From positions 17,667 to 81,666 of the forward strand of contig JAJRXX010000076.1 in assembly GCA_024276075.1 (NCBI GenBank): a stretch of DNA of 64,000 nt, read 5' to 3'. The notes under the pieces were generated by a model. The model did no database searches. It worked only from the letters and a program-made list of their open reading frames with translations, and had not been told where the DNA came from. Below are positions 1 to 10,276 of the stretch, in pieces (the first letter of the stretch is position 1; each line of letters starts with the position of its first letter). This DNA is from Planctomycetota bacterium. GTDB lineage: Bacteria > Planctomycetota > Phycisphaerae > Phycisphaerales > Phycisphaeraceae. The translations under genes were made by a program, and so were the position numbers.

Positions 1-1023
1 CCACTGCGGCCAAGGATTGTTCGGGGCTCGCTCGTTGGGCGGCTTTGGCATGATCTCGAACTGCACCAAACTCTTGCACCCGTGGCGCATCGACGTGCCC
101 ACACAGTCGGTGCCGGTGTCACCGCCGCCGATCACGATCACGTCCTTGCCTTTAGCGTCGATGTAACCGCCGTCTGCATGCTGCGAGTCCAACAGGCTCT
201 TGGTATTGGCGTGCAAGAATTCCATTGCGAAATGGATGCCCTTGAGCTCTCGGCCGGGGATCGGCAGGTCACGCGGGTTTGTGGCGCCGCAGCAAAGGGC
301 TACCGCATCAAAGTCTCGCATCAGTTTGCCCGTTGGGTAGTCCTTGCCCACCTCGGTCTGCGTCACAAAGCGAACACCCTCCTGGTCCATCAGATCGACA
401 CGGCGCTGCACCACCGCTTTATCGAGCTTCATGTTGGGGATGCCGTACATCAGCAGCCCACCGACGCGATCGGATCGCTCGAAAACGGTAACGTGATGCC
501 CCACCTGATTGAGCTGTGCCGCACAGGCCAGTCCCGCCGGACCCGAGCCGACCACCGCGACTTTTTTGCCCGTACGCTGACGCGGCGACCTGGGCGTGAC
601 CCAACCTTCCTCGAAGCCGTGGTCAATGATCGAGCACTCGATATTCTTGATCGTCACCGGCGGCTCGTTGATCCCCAGCACGCACGACCCCTCACAAGGC
701 GCCGGGCAGACCCGGCCCGTGAACTCGGGGAAATTATTGGTCTTGTGCAAACGGTCCAGCGCCTCGCGCCAGTGGCCGTGATAGACCAAGTCGTTCCACT
801 CAGGAATCAAATTGTGAACAGGGCATCCCGCAGCCATACCAGCGAGCAACTCACCCGTGTGGCAAAACGGCACGCCGCAGTCCATACAACGCGCCCCCTG
901 CTGGCGGAGGTCCTCCTCGGGCATGTGCTCGTGGAATTCGTTCCAGTCCTTGACCCGCTCGCTGGGCGCACGGTCCGCGGGTAACTGACGTGTGAACTCC
1001 ATAAATCCAGTCGGCTTGCCCAT
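1..1023 (-). CDS. gltD: Glutamate synthase small subunit (partial, 3' end outside window)
   Basis: This is the NADPH-oxidising beta subunit of glutamate synthase, which passes electrons through FAD and iron-sulfur clusters to the large subunit. Only the first 341 codons are in the window and the frame is still open at base 1. The N-terminal ferredoxin-like region shows the cluster cysteines C46, C49, C54 and C67 (CMDCGVPFC), then C106, C110 and C114 ([10 protein letters not shown]). A dinucleotide-binding GSGPAG follows at residues 159-164. The start is ATG at 1023-1021. It lies 82 bases downstream of gltB on the same strand, so the order LysR-gltB-gltD suggests one operon. The family is about 480-490 residues long, so roughly the last 30 percent is missing. 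The opposite strand is open over most of this stretch but that frame is an antisense shadow. Confidence 0.95.
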   Translation of the reverse strand, partial: MGKPTGFMEFTRQLPADRAPSERVKDWNEFHEHMPEEDLRQQGARCMDCGVPFCHTGELLAGMAAGCPVHNLIPEWNDLVYHGHWREALDRLHKTNNFPEFTGRVCPAPCEGSCVLGINEPPVTIKNIECSIIDHGFEEGWVTPRSPRQRTGKKVAVVGSGPAGLACAAQLNQVGHHVTVFERSDRVGGLLMYGIPNMKLDKAVVQRRVDLMDQEGVRFVTQTEVGKDYPTGKLMRDFDAVALCCGATNPRDLPIPGRELKGIHFAMEFLHANTKSLLDSQHADGGYIDAKGKDVIVIGGGDTGTDCVGTSMRHGCKSLVQFEIMPKPPNERAPNNPWPQW

Positions 1024-1105
1024 TACTTACACCTTCACGCACGTATGACCTATGACCCGTCGATTCGCTAAGGGGCGAACCGGAGTCTCATTTTTACCTT
1101 TACAC

Positions 1106-4100
1106 CTATCCATGAGCGGCAGGCTCTTCGGGGACGACCACACCGCCGGGCAAATCAACCACATCGCCATCGGTAGAGGCTGATGCCATATGTTTTTCTT
1201 CTTCGATCTCCGCCAACACACGTTTGTATTCGCTGGGTATCACCTTGTGGAAGTTCGCCACAGCGTTATCCCAATCCGCCAACAACGCTTCGGCAACGGG
1301 TGAGCCCGTGTGCTGTTGGTGCTGCTGTACGACACCGCGGAGCCAGTCGCGCTCTGTCGCGTCGTCAAGCTTTTCGAGTTCGACCATGCCCAGGTTGCAC
1401 ATCGGCAAGAACTCGTCGGCTGGGTCGTAGACATATGCGAACCCACCTGACATCCCCGCAGCGAAATTGCGCCCCGTGGGTCCCAGAATCACCACTCGGC
1501 CGTTGGTCATGTACTCGCAAGCATGATCGCCCACGCCCTCGACCACCGCTGTAGCGCCGGAGTTGCGAACACAGAACCGCTCGCCTGCCACGCCCCGGAA
1601 AAACGCCTGGCCGTTGGTCGCACCGTACAGCGCGACGTTGCCGATGATGATGTTATTTTCCGCAACGAAGCCCGCTGCCAACGATTCGCCCGGCGGGTAC
1701 ACAATCAGTCTGCCGCCAGACAGCCCCTTGCCGACGTAGTCGTTGGCGTCGCCCTCTAGTTCAAGCGTGATCCCCTTGGCCAACCAAGCGCCCAGGCTCT
1801 GACCCGCAGAGCCGATGAGCTTAATATGGATACAACCGTCGGGCAGACCCTCGCCGCCATACCGCTTGGATACCGCGTGGCTGAGCATCGTCCCCACGGT
1901 GCGGTTCACGTTTTTAATCGGCGTATCGATCCTGACCTGCTGACGGTTTTCGAGCGCGGGCTGTGCCTGCCGAATCAATTCGTTGTCGAGTGCCTTATCC
2001 AAGCCGTGATCCTGCTTCATCGTGCAGACGACCTCGACGCCAGGGTGGGGCTTCTTGGCGGGTGTCAAAATCGGGCTCAGGTCCAGGCCCTGTGCCTTCC
2101 AATGGTTGATCGCGTCGCCGACTTCGAGCATGTCGGCCCGGCCAACCATCTCGTTAAACGTCTTGAACCCCAACTGGGCCATGTACTCGCGTACCTGTTC
2201 GGCCAACAGGAAGAAGAAATTGATCACGTGCTCGGGCTTACCGGCAAATTTTTTGCGAAGTGTAGGGTCTTGCGTAGCGATACCCACGGGGCATGTATTG
2301 AGGTGGCAAGCGCGCATCATGATGCACCCGAGCGAAATCAGCGGCGCGGTTGAGAAGCCGAACTCCTCGGCACCCAGCAGCGCTCCGATCACAACGTCAC
2401 GCCCGGTCTTAAGCTGCCCGTCGACCTGAACCACCACGCGCGATCGCAGGTCGTTTAGCACAAGCGTCTGATGCGTCTCAGCCAAGCCTAATTCCCACGG
2501 TGCACCGGCGTGCTTGACACTCGTGAGCGGCGACGCGCCCGTGCCGCCGTCGTGGCCGGCGATCAATATGTGGTCGGAGTGCGCCTTCGCCACACCGGCG
2601 GCGACCGTGCCGACGCCCGTCTCGGACACGAGCTTCACGCTCACGCGGGCTGCGGGGTTGGCGTTTTTCAGATCATGGATGAGCTGAGCCAAGTCCTCGA
2701 TCGAATAGATATCGTGGTGCGGCGGCGGGCTGATCAGTGTAACCCCGGGCGTCGAGTTCCGCAGCCTGGCGATGTACTTGTCGACCTTGTGCCCCGGTAG
2801 CTGGCCGCCCTCGCCGGGCTTGGCGCCTTGGGCCATCTTGATCTGCAACTCGTCGGCGTTGGCCAAGTAATGGCTGGTCACGCCGAACCGTGCGGACGCG
2901 ATCTGCTTGATCGCCGACCGGCGCAGCGTGCCGTCGGGATCGGGTTTAAATCGTCGCGGGTCTTCGCCGCCCTCGCCCGTGTTGCTCTTGCCGCCTAGCT
3001 TGTTCATGGCGATTGCCAGCGTCTCGTGCGCCTCGGTGGAGATCGATCCCAGGCTCATCGCGCCGGTGCAGAACCGCTTAACGATCTCCTTGACCGGCTC
3101 GACCTCGTCGATCGGAACGGGCTGCGCCGATTGCTTGACCCGAAACAACCCCCGCAGCGTGCAGCGCTGCTGCGCATGGTCGTTGATCATCTCGGTGAAC
3201 CGCACGAAAGCCTCGCGGCTATTGCCCTGGGTTGCCTCTTGGAGGTGAGCGATCGTCTGCGGGTTATACATGTGCCGTTCGCCGTCATGGCGCCACTGGT
3301 ACTGGCCGCCGCTGGGCAACATGGGCAGGCGCACCATTTCCTTGCGGATCGGGAACCCGATCTCGTGTCGCCTGACAGCCTCGCTGGCTAAAGCGTCAAA
3401 ACCCACGCCCTCAACGCGGCCAAACGTCGACGCGAAGCAATGGTCGACGACCTCGCAATTGAGCCCGACGGCTTCAAATATCTGAGCGCCTTTGTAGCTC
3501 TGGATCGTCGAGATACCCATCTTACTCATGACCTTGAGGATGCCCTTACCCGCCGCTCTGATGTAGCCCTTGACCAGCTTTTCGTCGCTGAACTTCTCGG
3601 GGTTGAGCGTACCGTCGCGTGTTAGTCCCCACAGCGCCTCAAAGGCGAGGTACGGGTTAACCGCATCGGCGCCGTAGCCGATCAGCACACAATGGTGGTG
3701 GACCTCTCTCGCTTCACCCGACTCGAGCACGATCCCGATCTGTGTGCGTGTGCCGTCCCGGACCAGGTGGTGGTGCACCGCTCCGCACGCCAGCAGCGAT
3801 GGGATCGCCATGCGGTCTGCATTGACACCGCGGTCGGACAAGACGACGAGGCTATACCCCTGATCGATCGCGGTCGACGTTTCCCTGGATATGCGCTCCA
3901 ACGCATTGGTCAACGCCGACGTCGGCCCGCCTTCGGCGTGACGCTTAAACGTGATGTCGATGGTCTTGCTGCGCCAGCCGCGTTGGTCCATGTACTTGAG
4001 CTTGGCCAATTCCTCGTTGGTCAGGATCGGGTGGAGCAACCGCAGCCGATGGCAGTGCTCCGGCGTCGCTTCGAGGAGATTAAACTCAGGCCCGATGCAG

Positions 4101-5785
4101 CACTCAAGCGTCATGACCAGTTCCTCGCGGATCGGATCGATAGGCGGATTGGTCACCTGCGCGAACATCTGCTTGAAGTAGTCATAGAGCATGCGAGGCT
4201 GATCGCTCAGGCACGCCAGTGCCGCGTCGTTACCCATCGACCCCGTCGCCTCGTAGCCGTCCGTGCCCATGGGGATCAGCAACTTGTGGATCTCTTCGTG
4301 TGTGTATCCCAGGCACTGCATCCGCACCAGCCGCGTATCCAGGTCCAGACCCGACACACTGCCCGGACCCGGCGTGGGGATATCCTCGAGATTAATCATC
4401 TGTTCACGCAGCCACTGACCGTACGGGTGCTGACGCGCCAGGTCTGACTTGAGTTCGTTGTCGTCGATGATTCGACCCTGCTCGAAGTCGACCAGGAACA
4501 TCCTGCCCGGCTGTAGCCTGCCCTTAATCGTCACGTCCGCCGGGTCGATCGGCAAAACGCCGACCTCGCTAGCCATGATCACCAGATCGTCTTTGGTCAC
4601 GTAATACCGGCTGGGACGCAACCCGTTACGGTCGAGTACCGCGCCGATGTAATGGCCGTCCGTAAACGCCACCGACGCCGGGCCGTCCCAAGGCTCCATC
4701 ATGCACGAGTGGTACTCATAAAACGCACGCTGTTGCGGGTCCATCGATTCGTGGTTCTGCCACGCCTCGGGGATCATCATCATCACCGCGTGTGGCAGGC
4801 TCCGGCCCGTGTGCAGCAGCATCTCCAGGCAATTATCAAACGTGCCCGAGTCGGACGTGTCCGGCTCGCAAACGGGGAATATCTTGTGAATGTCCTGCCC
4901 AAACAGCGCGCTCTCAAACATCGACTCACGCGCATGCATCCAGTTGATGTTGCCACGCAGCGTATTGATCTCGCCGTTGTGGCTCATAAACCGCATCGGC
5001 TGGGCGCGGTCCCACGACGGGAATGTATTTGTACTAAACCGTGAATGGACCATCGCCAAATGGCTGGTGTATCGCTGGTCACGCAGGTCGGCAAAGTACT
5101 GGTTCAACTGGTGCGGGGTGAGCTGACCCTTATAGATCATCACCTTGGTCGATAGGCTACACACATAAAAGTAACCCGCCTGATCCAATGCACTGTTGCG
5201 TAGCTCAAAGCTCGCGAGCTTGCGGATAATGTACAATTGCCGCTCAAGCGCCTCGACGTCTTCGTCGGGCTGGGCACCCACAAACAACATGCGCATCCTC
5301 GGTTCGGTGGCCTTGGCCGTCTGGCCGATCATCGAGTTGTCTTGAGGCACGTCACGCCAACCCAGGAATACCTGACCCTGCTTCTTGATGATCCGCTCAA
5401 CCGTCTTTTCACAGTAGTCACGCTGGGCGTCGTCAGAGGGCAGGAAAACGATGCCAGCCCCGTAGTGACCCCGCTCGGGCAGATCGATCCCGGCGTCGGA
5501 CTTCGCTACCGTCGCCAAAAACGTGTGAGACAACGTCGTGAGAATGCCCGCCCCGTCACCTGTATTCGCCTCGCAACCACAAGCACCGCGGTGGTCCATG
5601 TGCTCGAGCATCGTCAGGGCGTTTTGGACGATCTCGTGGTTAGCGTGGCCCTTGATGTGTGCCACAAACCCCACGCCACACGAGTCCTTCTCGTGCTGGG
5701 GGTCGTACAGCCCCTGCTTGGTGGGTCGACCGTGTTTCAGTGTCGCCAAGTCGTGTATCGGATCGCTCATTGTTCGTTTGCTCAT
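1106..5785 (-). CDS. gltB: Glutamate synthase large subunit
   Basis: This 1559-residue protein is the alpha subunit of glutamate synthase. It makes two glutamates from glutamine and 2-oxoglutarate and is central to ammonia assimilation. The N-terminal class II glutamine amidotransferase domain has its nucleophile at C36 in DSCGVGF; this cysteine would become residue 1 after propeptide cleavage, as is known for the family. The central and FMN-binding TIM-barrel domains follow ([24 protein letters not shown]). The 3Fe-4S ligands are C1154, C1160 and C1165 ([12 protein letters not shown]). The C-terminal beta-helix domain ([12 protein letters not shown] and similar) is complete. Length is normal. 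The first ATG overlaps the LysR stop codon as ATGA, so translation is probably coupled; a second ATG five codons in (MSDPIHD) is the alternative start. Confidence 0.97.
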   Translation of the reverse strand: MSKRTMSDPIHDLATLKHGRPTKQGLYDPQHEKDSCGVGFVAHIKGHANHEIVQNALTMLEHMDHRGACGCEANTGDGAGILTTLSHTFLATVAKSDAGIDLPERGHYGAGIVFLPSDDAQRDYCEKTVERIIKKQGQVFLGWRDVPQDNSMIGQTAKATEPRMRMLFVGAQPDEDVEALERQLYIIRKLASFELRNSALDQAGYFYVCSLSTKVMIYKGQLTPHQLNQYFADLRDQRYTSHLAMVHSRFSTNTFPSWDRAQPMRFMSHNGEINTLRGNINWMHARESMFESALFGQDIHKIFPVCEPDTSDSGTFDNCLEMLLHTGRSLPHAVMMMIPEAWQNHESMDPQQRAFYEYHSCMMEPWDGPASVAFTDGHYIGAVLDRNGLRPSRYYVTKDDLVIMASEVGVLPIDPADVTIKGRLQPGRMFLVDFEQGRIIDDNELKSDLARQHPYGQWLREQMINLEDIPTPGPGSVSGLDLDTRLVRMQCLGYTHEEIHKLLIPMGTDGYEATGSMGNDAALACLSDQPRMLYDYFKQMFAQVTNPPIDPIREELVMTLECCIGPEFNLLEATPEHCHRLRLLHPILTNEELAKLKYMDQRGWRSKTIDITFKRHAEGGPTSALTNALERISRETSTAIDQGYSLVVLSDRGVNADRMAIPSLLACGAVHHHLVRDGTRTQIGIVLESGEAREVHHHCVLIGYGADAVNPYLAFEALWGLTRDGTLNPEKFSDEKLVKGYIRAAGKGILKVMSKMGISTIQSYKGAQIFEAVGLNCEVVDHCFASTFGRVEGVGFDALASEAVRRHEIGFPIRKEMVRLPMLPSGGQYQWRHDGERHMYNPQTIAHLQEATQGNSREAFVRFTEMINDHAQQRCTLRGLFRVKQSAQPVPIDEVEPVKEIVKRFCTGAMSLGSISTEAHETLAIAMNKLGGKSNTGEGGEDPRRFKPDPDGTLRRSAIKQIASARFGVTSHYLANADELQIKMAQGAKPGEGGQLPGHKVDKYIARLRNSTPGVTLISPPPHHDIYSIEDLAQLIHDLKNANPAARVSVKLVSETGVGTVAAGVAKAHSDHILIAGHDGGTGASPLTSVKHAGAPWELGLAETHQTLVLNDLRSRVVVQVDGQLKTGRDVVIGALLGAEEFGFSTAPLISLGCIMMRACHLNTCPVGIATQDPTLRKKFAGKPEHVINFFFLLAEQVREYMAQLGFKTFNEMVGRADMLEVGDAINHWKAQGLDLSPILTPAKKPHPGVEVVCTMKQDHGLDKALDNELIRQAQPALENRQQVRIDTPIKNVNRTVGTMLSHAVSKRYGGEGLPDGCIHIKLIGSAGQSLGAWLAKGITLELEGDANDYVGKGLSGGRLIVYPPGESLAAGFVAENNIIIGNVALYGATNGQAFFRGVAGERFCVRNSGATAVVEGVGDHACEYMTNGRVVILGPTGRNFAAGMSGGFAYVYDPADEFLPMCNLGMVELEKLDDATERDWLRGVVQQHQQHTGSPVAEALLADWDNAVANFHKVIPSEYKRVLAEIEEEKHMASASTDGDVVDLPGGVVVPEEPAAHG

Positions 5786-6744
5786 ATAACGCTACTTACT
5801 AACTCATGCTCAACCGTCTCGGCGCGGGTGCTGTCATCCGCGTCGGGCCCGGCGTGCTCGAACAGATAGTCGATAAACGCCTGTACAGCAGGGCGAAACC
5901 CTTGACCACTTGGGCGACGGTAGATGATGCCCATTGGCCGAACAAGCTCCGGCTCCAGGCCGACCACCGCCAGCGTCCCGGCAGTCACGTCACGCATAAC
6001 CGTTCGCTTAGGCAGGATAGCCACATGATCTGTCACGACCACCGCATTTTTGATCGTGTCAATGTTATCAAAAACACTTGCTTCGGATGGGTTGGCCCCG
6101 TGCTCCCTGAGATATCGCCTGATTCGGCGTCCCACAGGCAGGCTCTGCTCAAACATAACCATTGGCCAGTGCCCTAATTGCGAGGCATGTATCTTCTGTG
6201 TACCCGCCAAGGCGTGTTTAGGCGAGCAGACGACCGCCATCGGCTCGTCCCGCAGTCCGATCGCCTGCACCTGATGCCATCGCTGGGGATAGGACAATAT
6301 CCCTAAGTCGCACCGGTGGTCGTGGACCCCCTGATACACCTCGTCGGGCTGTTTGTATTGAATCGTCACCCTCACAGCCGGGTGCAGTGCTTCAAACGAC
6401 TCCTTGACATGGTTGAGCAGGTCGATCCCCGCTGAGTAGATCGCATCGACCCGGATACTTCCCTCCGCAAGCGGCTTGAAGTGAGACACCTGCTGCTCAA
6501 GCTGATCGTAATGCTCGAGCAACTCCTCACACCCACGTAGATACACCTCTCCTGCGGGTGTCAACGCCAACGGCCTGACCGAACGGTCGATCAGCTTTAC
6601 ACCCAACCTTTTTTCGAGTTGCCGAATACGCTGGCTAGCAGCCGATTGGGTAATACCGTGATCCGCCGCAGCCCGGCTAAAGCTACGACGCCTGGCAACG
6701 TCACAAAATATTCTTAAGCTTTGCATGATAAGAGATTCTAACAT
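5782..6744 (-). CDS. LysR-family transcriptional regulator, upstream of gltBD
   Basis: This 320-residue protein has the LysR plan. A winged helix-turn-helix occupies about residues 10-65 ([29 protein letters not shown]) and a periplasmic-binding-like effector domain runs from about residue 95 to 300. It ends by a four-base overlap with gltB and is transcribed in the same direction, ahead of it. In Bacillus the gltAB activator GltC is a LysR protein encoded divergently; here the putative controller is instead the first gene of the same operon, which would make it autoregulated with its target. Control of gltBD is inferred from position only. A start at the second Met (MQSLRIFCD, residue 7) fits family N-termini better than the first. 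The A+T-rich region at 6745-6884 is shared with the divergent glycosyltransferase gene and probably holds both promoters. Confidence 0.9.
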   Translation of the reverse strand: MLESLIMQSLRIFCDVARRRSFSRAAADHGITQSAASQRIRQLEKRLGVKLIDRSVRPLALTPAGEVYLRGCEELLEHYDQLEQQVSHFKPLAEGSIRVDAIYSAGIDLLNHVKESFEALHPAVRVTIQYKQPDEVYQGVHDHRCDLGILSYPQRWHQVQAIGLRDEPMAVVCSPKHALAGTQKIHASQLGHWPMVMFEQSLPVGRRIRRYLREHGANPSEASVFDNIDTIKNAVVVTDHVAILPKRTVMRDVTAGTLAVVGLEPELVRPMGIIYRRPSGQGFRPAVQAFIDYLFEHAGPDADDSTRAETVEHELVSSVI

Positions 6745-6884
6745 TAATCCAATTTATGTCAATTGTCGCTAATATTGCAATCCCTAATGCTATATTGATC
6801 ACGTAATCCAGCACCAAACGTCGATTTTGTAGGGTATTGGCCTTAGCCATCTCCTTCTATATTTTTGTATATTGATTTGTAACA

Positions 6885-8063
6885 ATGTGTTGCGAAATGA
6901 CCAATCTAAAACAATCACACCCCGTCGATGACACACCCGACAAGCCGGTCATCGCTCACGTGCTGCACCAATTGTCGTTCGCCGGTGCGGAAGTGCTGGC
7001 AGCGGGCTTGTCACGAAGCCTGGGCGACCGTTTTCGGTTTGTCTTTCTGTGCCTGGATCGGGTCGGTCCGCTGGGCGAAGAATTGACGCAAGAAGGCTTT
7101 GAAGTAATCAACCTCCAACGACAACCAGGGATCGACTGGTCGGTGTCGCGGCGTCTAGGCCAAGCGGTGCGCGACCACCACATCGCTTTGCTACACGCCC
7201 ATCAGTACACGCCGTTCTTTTACGCCGCCTTGTCTCGCCGATTTAGCAGTACCCCCCCTATTTTGTTCACCGAGCACGGGCGACACTACCCCGATTTCCG
7301 CCGACTCAAGCGGGTGATCGCCAACCGATTTCTGCTGCGCCGCAGCGACCGCGTCACCGCAGTGGGCCAATTCGTCAAGCAGATGCTCGTCGATCACGAG
7401 GGCCTCGCACCGGGCTGTATCCAGGTCATCCACAACGGCATCGAGCCTCAGCAATTCTCGATTAAACCTCCCGACGAACAGCGTGCTCGAATCCGAGCCG
7501 AGTTGGGTTTGGGCGACGATCAGCCGGTCATCCTCCAGGTCGCACGGTTCCACCCGGTCAAGGACCACGCTTGTGGCGTCCGCGCGATGGCCCATGTGCT
7601 CGGGGCGGTACCCAAAGCTCAATTGATACTCGTCGGCGACGGGCCGGAGCGTGATGCCATCGAAACACTGGCCAATGAGTTGGGTGTGAGCCGAAGCGTG
7701 CGGTTCCTGGGTGTACGGACCGATATCCCAGACCTCATGGCTGCGGCGGACGTCTTCATGCTCAGCAGCCTCAGCGAGGGGATTTCCGTCACACTGCTCG
7801 AAGCGATGGCTGCAGCACGACCCATCGCAGCCACGGACGTGGGCGGCAACGGCGAGGTGGTCCTGCACGACCAGACTGGGTTGCTATCACCGCGGGGCGA
7901 CGCCGAAGCGCTAGCCCGGAATCTGACGACCCTGCTGCGTGACCCCGATCTCCGCAGGCGCATGGGCCTGGCCGGCCGCGATAGGTTGCTTAAGCAATTT
8001 ACGCAGCAGCAAATGCACGATGCCTTTGCCGGGCTCTACGAAGAAATGACCGCACACCGCTAG
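6885..8063 (+). CDS. GT4-family glycosyltransferase
   Basis: This protein of 392 residues is a GT-B fold, family 4-type glycosyltransferase. The N-terminal acceptor domain opens with IAHVLHQLSFAGAE, the typical glycine-containing first loop. The C-terminal nucleotide-sugar domain carries ILQVARFHPVKDH and the EX7E-type motif EGISVTLLE followed by GGNGEVV. The acceptor is unknown; lipid-linked or surface polysaccharide is likely from the family. No signal peptide is present, so it should act at the cytoplasmic face of the membrane. The start is uncertain: ATG 6885 and ATG 6897 (MTNLKQ) both lack a clear Shine-Dalgarno sequence. It stands divergent from the LysR gene and is followed by a strong hairpin, so it may be transcribed alone. 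Confidence 0.9.
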   Translation: MCCEMTNLKQSHPVDDTPDKPVIAHVLHQLSFAGAEVLAAGLSRSLGDRFRFVFLCLDRVGPLGEELTQEGFEVINLQRQPGIDWSVSRRLGQAVRDHHIALLHAHQYTPFFYAALSRRFSSTPPILFTEHGRHYPDFRRLKRVIANRFLLRRSDRVTAVGQFVKQMLVDHEGLAPGCIQVIHNGIEPQQFSIKPPDEQRARIRAELGLGDDQPVILQVARFHPVKDHACGVRAMAHVLGAVPKAQLILVGDGPERDAIETLANELGVSRSVRFLGVRTDIPDLMAAADVFMLSSLSEGISVTLLEAMAAARPIAATDVGGNGEVVLHDQTGLLSPRGDAEALARNLTTLLRDPDLRRRMGLAGRDRLLKQFTQQQMHDAFAGLYEEMTAHR

Positions 8064-8069
8064 CCGGAT

Positions 8070-8093
8070 GCCACGGGTGTCATCACCCGTGGC
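8070..8093. repeat. Perfect 10-bp hairpin repeat (copy 1 of 2)
   Basis: GCCACGGGTG and CACCCGTGGC form a perfect 10-bp stem around a four-base loop, seven bases after the glycosyltransferase stop codon. The same stem with a different loop, again followed by TAAAT, occurs at 20676-20699. It may serve as a transcription terminator, but it lacks a T run and its reuse elsewhere suggests a dispersed repeat. Confidence 0.7.
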
Positions 8094-8140
8094 TAAATAG
8101 GGTCCGGGAGGAGTCATACTGGGGTCGGGTACGATAACCG

Positions 8141-8243
8141 TTGCTTATCTCACCGATAAGCCCAGGACGATCTGTACAGTGGACCCTTACATACTCACTG
8201 GTTGCAAGCAACCAGTGCCACCCAGCCATTGCTTATCTCACCG
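8141..8243. repeat. Direct-repeat-flanked palindrome cassette
   Basis: A 15-base direct repeat, TTGCTTATCTCACCG, stands at 8141-8155 and 8229-8243. Between the two lies the palindrome CACTGGTTGC-AA-GCAACCAGTG at 8196-8217, followed by CCACCC. The palindrome recurs identically at 38739-38760 and in variant form at 19315-19336 and 63834-63855. An open frame reads through this cassette into the downstream DUF2064 gene, but it is unlikely to be coding. Confidence 0.65.
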
Positions 8244-8320
8244 GTGAGAAATACCCTTACCTTATAGGACACTGTCAAACGAGGCGGTTGACCACCATTA
8301 CCCCAAAGCATCTGGTTGTG

Positions 8321-9046
8321 ATGAGTCACACTACGCAATCGAGAGCCTTGACGACCGCCATCCACGTTGTCGTGATGGCCAAGCCCGCAGTGCCCGGCCG
8401 AGTCAAGACCCGTCTTGCACGCAAGGTGGGGCCTGATAAGGCAGCTGCGATACACGCGGCCATGCTCGATTGCATACTCCAACGAGCCGGTTGCCATATC
8501 ACCCGTGACGAAGCACCGATAAGCTATATCCTGGCCCTTGATGAGACGCTCGTTGAGCCGGGCCAGGACCTTGGCGATTTGGATGTAGACCTCCCCGTCG
8601 GTTGGCGGGTAATCCCTCAAGGCACCGGTGATCTGGGGGACCGACTGGGTCGGGTCTGGCAGCAGCTAGGCAATGGGCCCATCGTGTTTCTCGGAGCTGA
8701 CACCCCGGACGTGCCGAGCGAAACACTCGACAAGGTCCTGCCCACACTCGAATCAGCGGACGTAGCGATCGGCCCCGTCGCGGACGGCGGATATTGGACC
8801 TTGGCTGCCCATGGCTTCGAACCGAGCCTGCTAACGAGTATCGACTGGGGAACATCAACCGTGTATCATCAGACCGTGACCGCAGCGTCTCAAGCTGGCC
8901 TGTCGGTAGCGACGCTGCCGCTCTGGCACGACGTCGACCAGCCAGCAGATCTGACTCGTTTGCACGACCGTTTACACGACGCCACGGAGGCAGCCTTTGT
9001 CCGATTACGGTCAAGGCTATCCAAGGTATTAAACGCTAAGGGATAA
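8321..9046 (+). CDS. DUF2064 / TIGR04282-type nucleotidyl- or glycosyltransferase
   Basis: From the start chosen here the protein has 241 residues and the single-domain GT-A-like fold of the DUF2064 family. The N-terminal motif is MAKPAVPGRVKTRLAR, matching the nucleotide-binding start of the family. The acidic FLGADTPDVP and VADGGYWTLA motifs are in place. Relatives are annotated as arsenosugar-biosynthesis-type transferases or as CofC-like; the substrate here is unknown. The frame is open back to 8141, but that extension runs through a dispersed palindrome and encodes nothing family-like. ATG 8321 (MSHTTQS) or the GTG three bases earlier is therefore preferred. The next gene follows after 8 bases, suggesting co-transcription with the response regulator. 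Confidence 0.85.
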   Translation: MSHTTQSRALTTAIHVVVMAKPAVPGRVKTRLARKVGPDKAAAIHAAMLDCILQRAGCHITRDEAPISYILALDETLVEPGQDLGDLDVDLPVGWRVIPQGTGDLGDRLGRVWQQLGNGPIVFLGADTPDVPSETLDKVLPTLESADVAIGPVADGGYWTLAAHGFEPSLLTSIDWGTSTVYHQTVTAASQAGLSVATLPLWHDVDQPADLTRLHDRLHDATEAAFVRLRSRLSKVLNAKG

Positions 9047-9054
9047 GTTCAGCC

Positions 9055-9606
9055 ATGATGCCGCTTGATCATCAGACCCCAACGAGCAGCCAACCGTCAG
9101 CAGGCGCCGATAACGCGGTCGCCGGTGAGGAAGAGACCCTCGATACCAGCGAATCCACGATCCTGATCGTGGATGATAACGCCCAAAACGTCGAGCTATT
9201 GCAGGCGTATCTGGAGGTTCTGCCCTGTCAAACGGTCACCGCATCCGACGGGCTTGAGGCGATGAAGTACTTTGAAGACCCCACGAGCACCATCCCCGAC
9301 CTGATCTTGCTCGACGTTATGATGCCCCGCATGAGCGGCTTCGAGGTCTGTCGGAAGCTCAAGGAGGACCCAGCGACCCGGTCGATCCCCATTATGATGG
9401 TGACTGCCCTGAACGAGTTGGGTGATATCGAGCGAGGGATCGATTCGGGCATCGATGATTTCTTGACCAAACCCGTTAATAAACTTGAGCTAATCACGCG
9501 CGTCAAGTCGCTTCTTCGTATCCGCCACCTCAAACGAGAGCTTGATCGCACCATGGCTTACATTCAGGATATCGAGACGGACAACCCCTCGTCTAACGCC
9601 ATGTAA
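9055..9606 (+). CDS. Single-domain response regulator (CheY/PleD receiver type)
   Basis: The protein has 183 residues: a receiver domain at about 35-155 after a low-complexity N-terminal extension of about 33 residues. The phosphorylation site is D87 (LLDVMMP), the acidic pair is D40/D41 (IVDDN), and the switch residues are T117 and K139 (LTKPV). After the receiver a charged helix (about 150-172) continues as in the linkers of PleD or adenylate-cyclase-type regulators, but there is no output domain. It may act by protein-protein contact. No histidine kinase lies nearby. A second ATG is the second codon. The two flagellin genes start 670 bases downstream, so a motility role is possible but not shown. 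Confidence 0.9.
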   Translation: MMPLDHQTPTSSQPSAGADNAVAGEEETLDTSESTILIVDDNAQNVELLQAYLEVLPCQTVTASDGLEAMKYFEDPTSTIPDLILLDVMMPRMSGFEVCRKLKEDPATRSIPIMMVTALNELGDIERGIDSGIDDFLTKPVNKLELITRVKSLLRIRHLKRELDRTMAYIQDIETDNPSSNAM

Positions 9607-10276
9607 TGCTCTTTTTTTTCGTACCTGCATTGTGAATCATGGCTTATCGGCCATCCCCGTTTGATTGACGCGCCTGTTGCTGTCGGTCCGCTAAATCCGC
9701 CGGAATGCGGACATATCTAATCCTGTGCGCTAATCCATCAAGGACAATCCCTTAAGCCGATCGTCACCATTCGTAGATCGGTCCTTCTGTAATACCTGCA
9801 CTGCTTAGGGCTGTGATAACGGCTCGCACTGCTGTCACTATCGCAATTTCTGCACCTTTTGTGACCGTCAAAATCGGTTGACATATCTGGCAGATTTATA
9901 ACGCTCATGTCGACTGTAACATCATATTTAGATTGATTTTACCGTCTGACTTAACTGTCCGGTCATCCCGCAAAACCTCCCATCCGATTCCCCTGGAGTC
10001 AGCGTCAAAGACCGCAAGGTCCCAGACCCAGAGTCGAACGTCCAGGGAGCAGATTTCGGAGGCATCGTTTTTCAAATTTAGACCCGCCATCGCCTATGCC
10101 CCTATTGGGCTGCGATGGCATGACCAAACGTGAAAGGGGAACTCCCCACCGGCCCAATGTTGTGGCCCCAAATGCTCAAACAGCTTAACCGCTGAAAACA
10201 TAAATAACTTTGTTCATGGAATTTAGGGCATATCCGGAGGCATCACCGGCTGTCCAGGAGGAGGAGAAATTCTCAA
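9607..10276. other. 670-base non-coding leader/intergenic region before the first flagellin
   Basis: I see no convincing gene here. A TTGACA (9878-9883) with a TATAAC (9897-9902) is present but the spacer of 13 is too short for a confident sigma-70 promoter. A GCCGATCG at 9756 resembles a flagellar sigma-28 minus-10 box, without a good minus-35. The region ends with a strong GGAGGAGGAG Shine-Dalgarno sequence ahead of the flagellin ATG at 10277. Confidence 0.4.

Noticed and set aside
82..984. Long plus-strand open frame of 300 codons
   Set aside because: It is antisense to gltD, whose cluster cysteines and GSGPAG motif are clear on the other strand; the plus-strand product has no recognisable features.
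8141..8320. N-terminal extension of the DUF2064 protein by 60 codons
   Set aside because: The extension reads through a dispersed palindrome that occurs elsewhere outside genes; family members start near MAKPAVPGR.
10081..10200. Sigma-54 promoter before the first flagellin
   Set aside because: GGCCCC...TGC is found with wrong spacing between the GG and GC elements.
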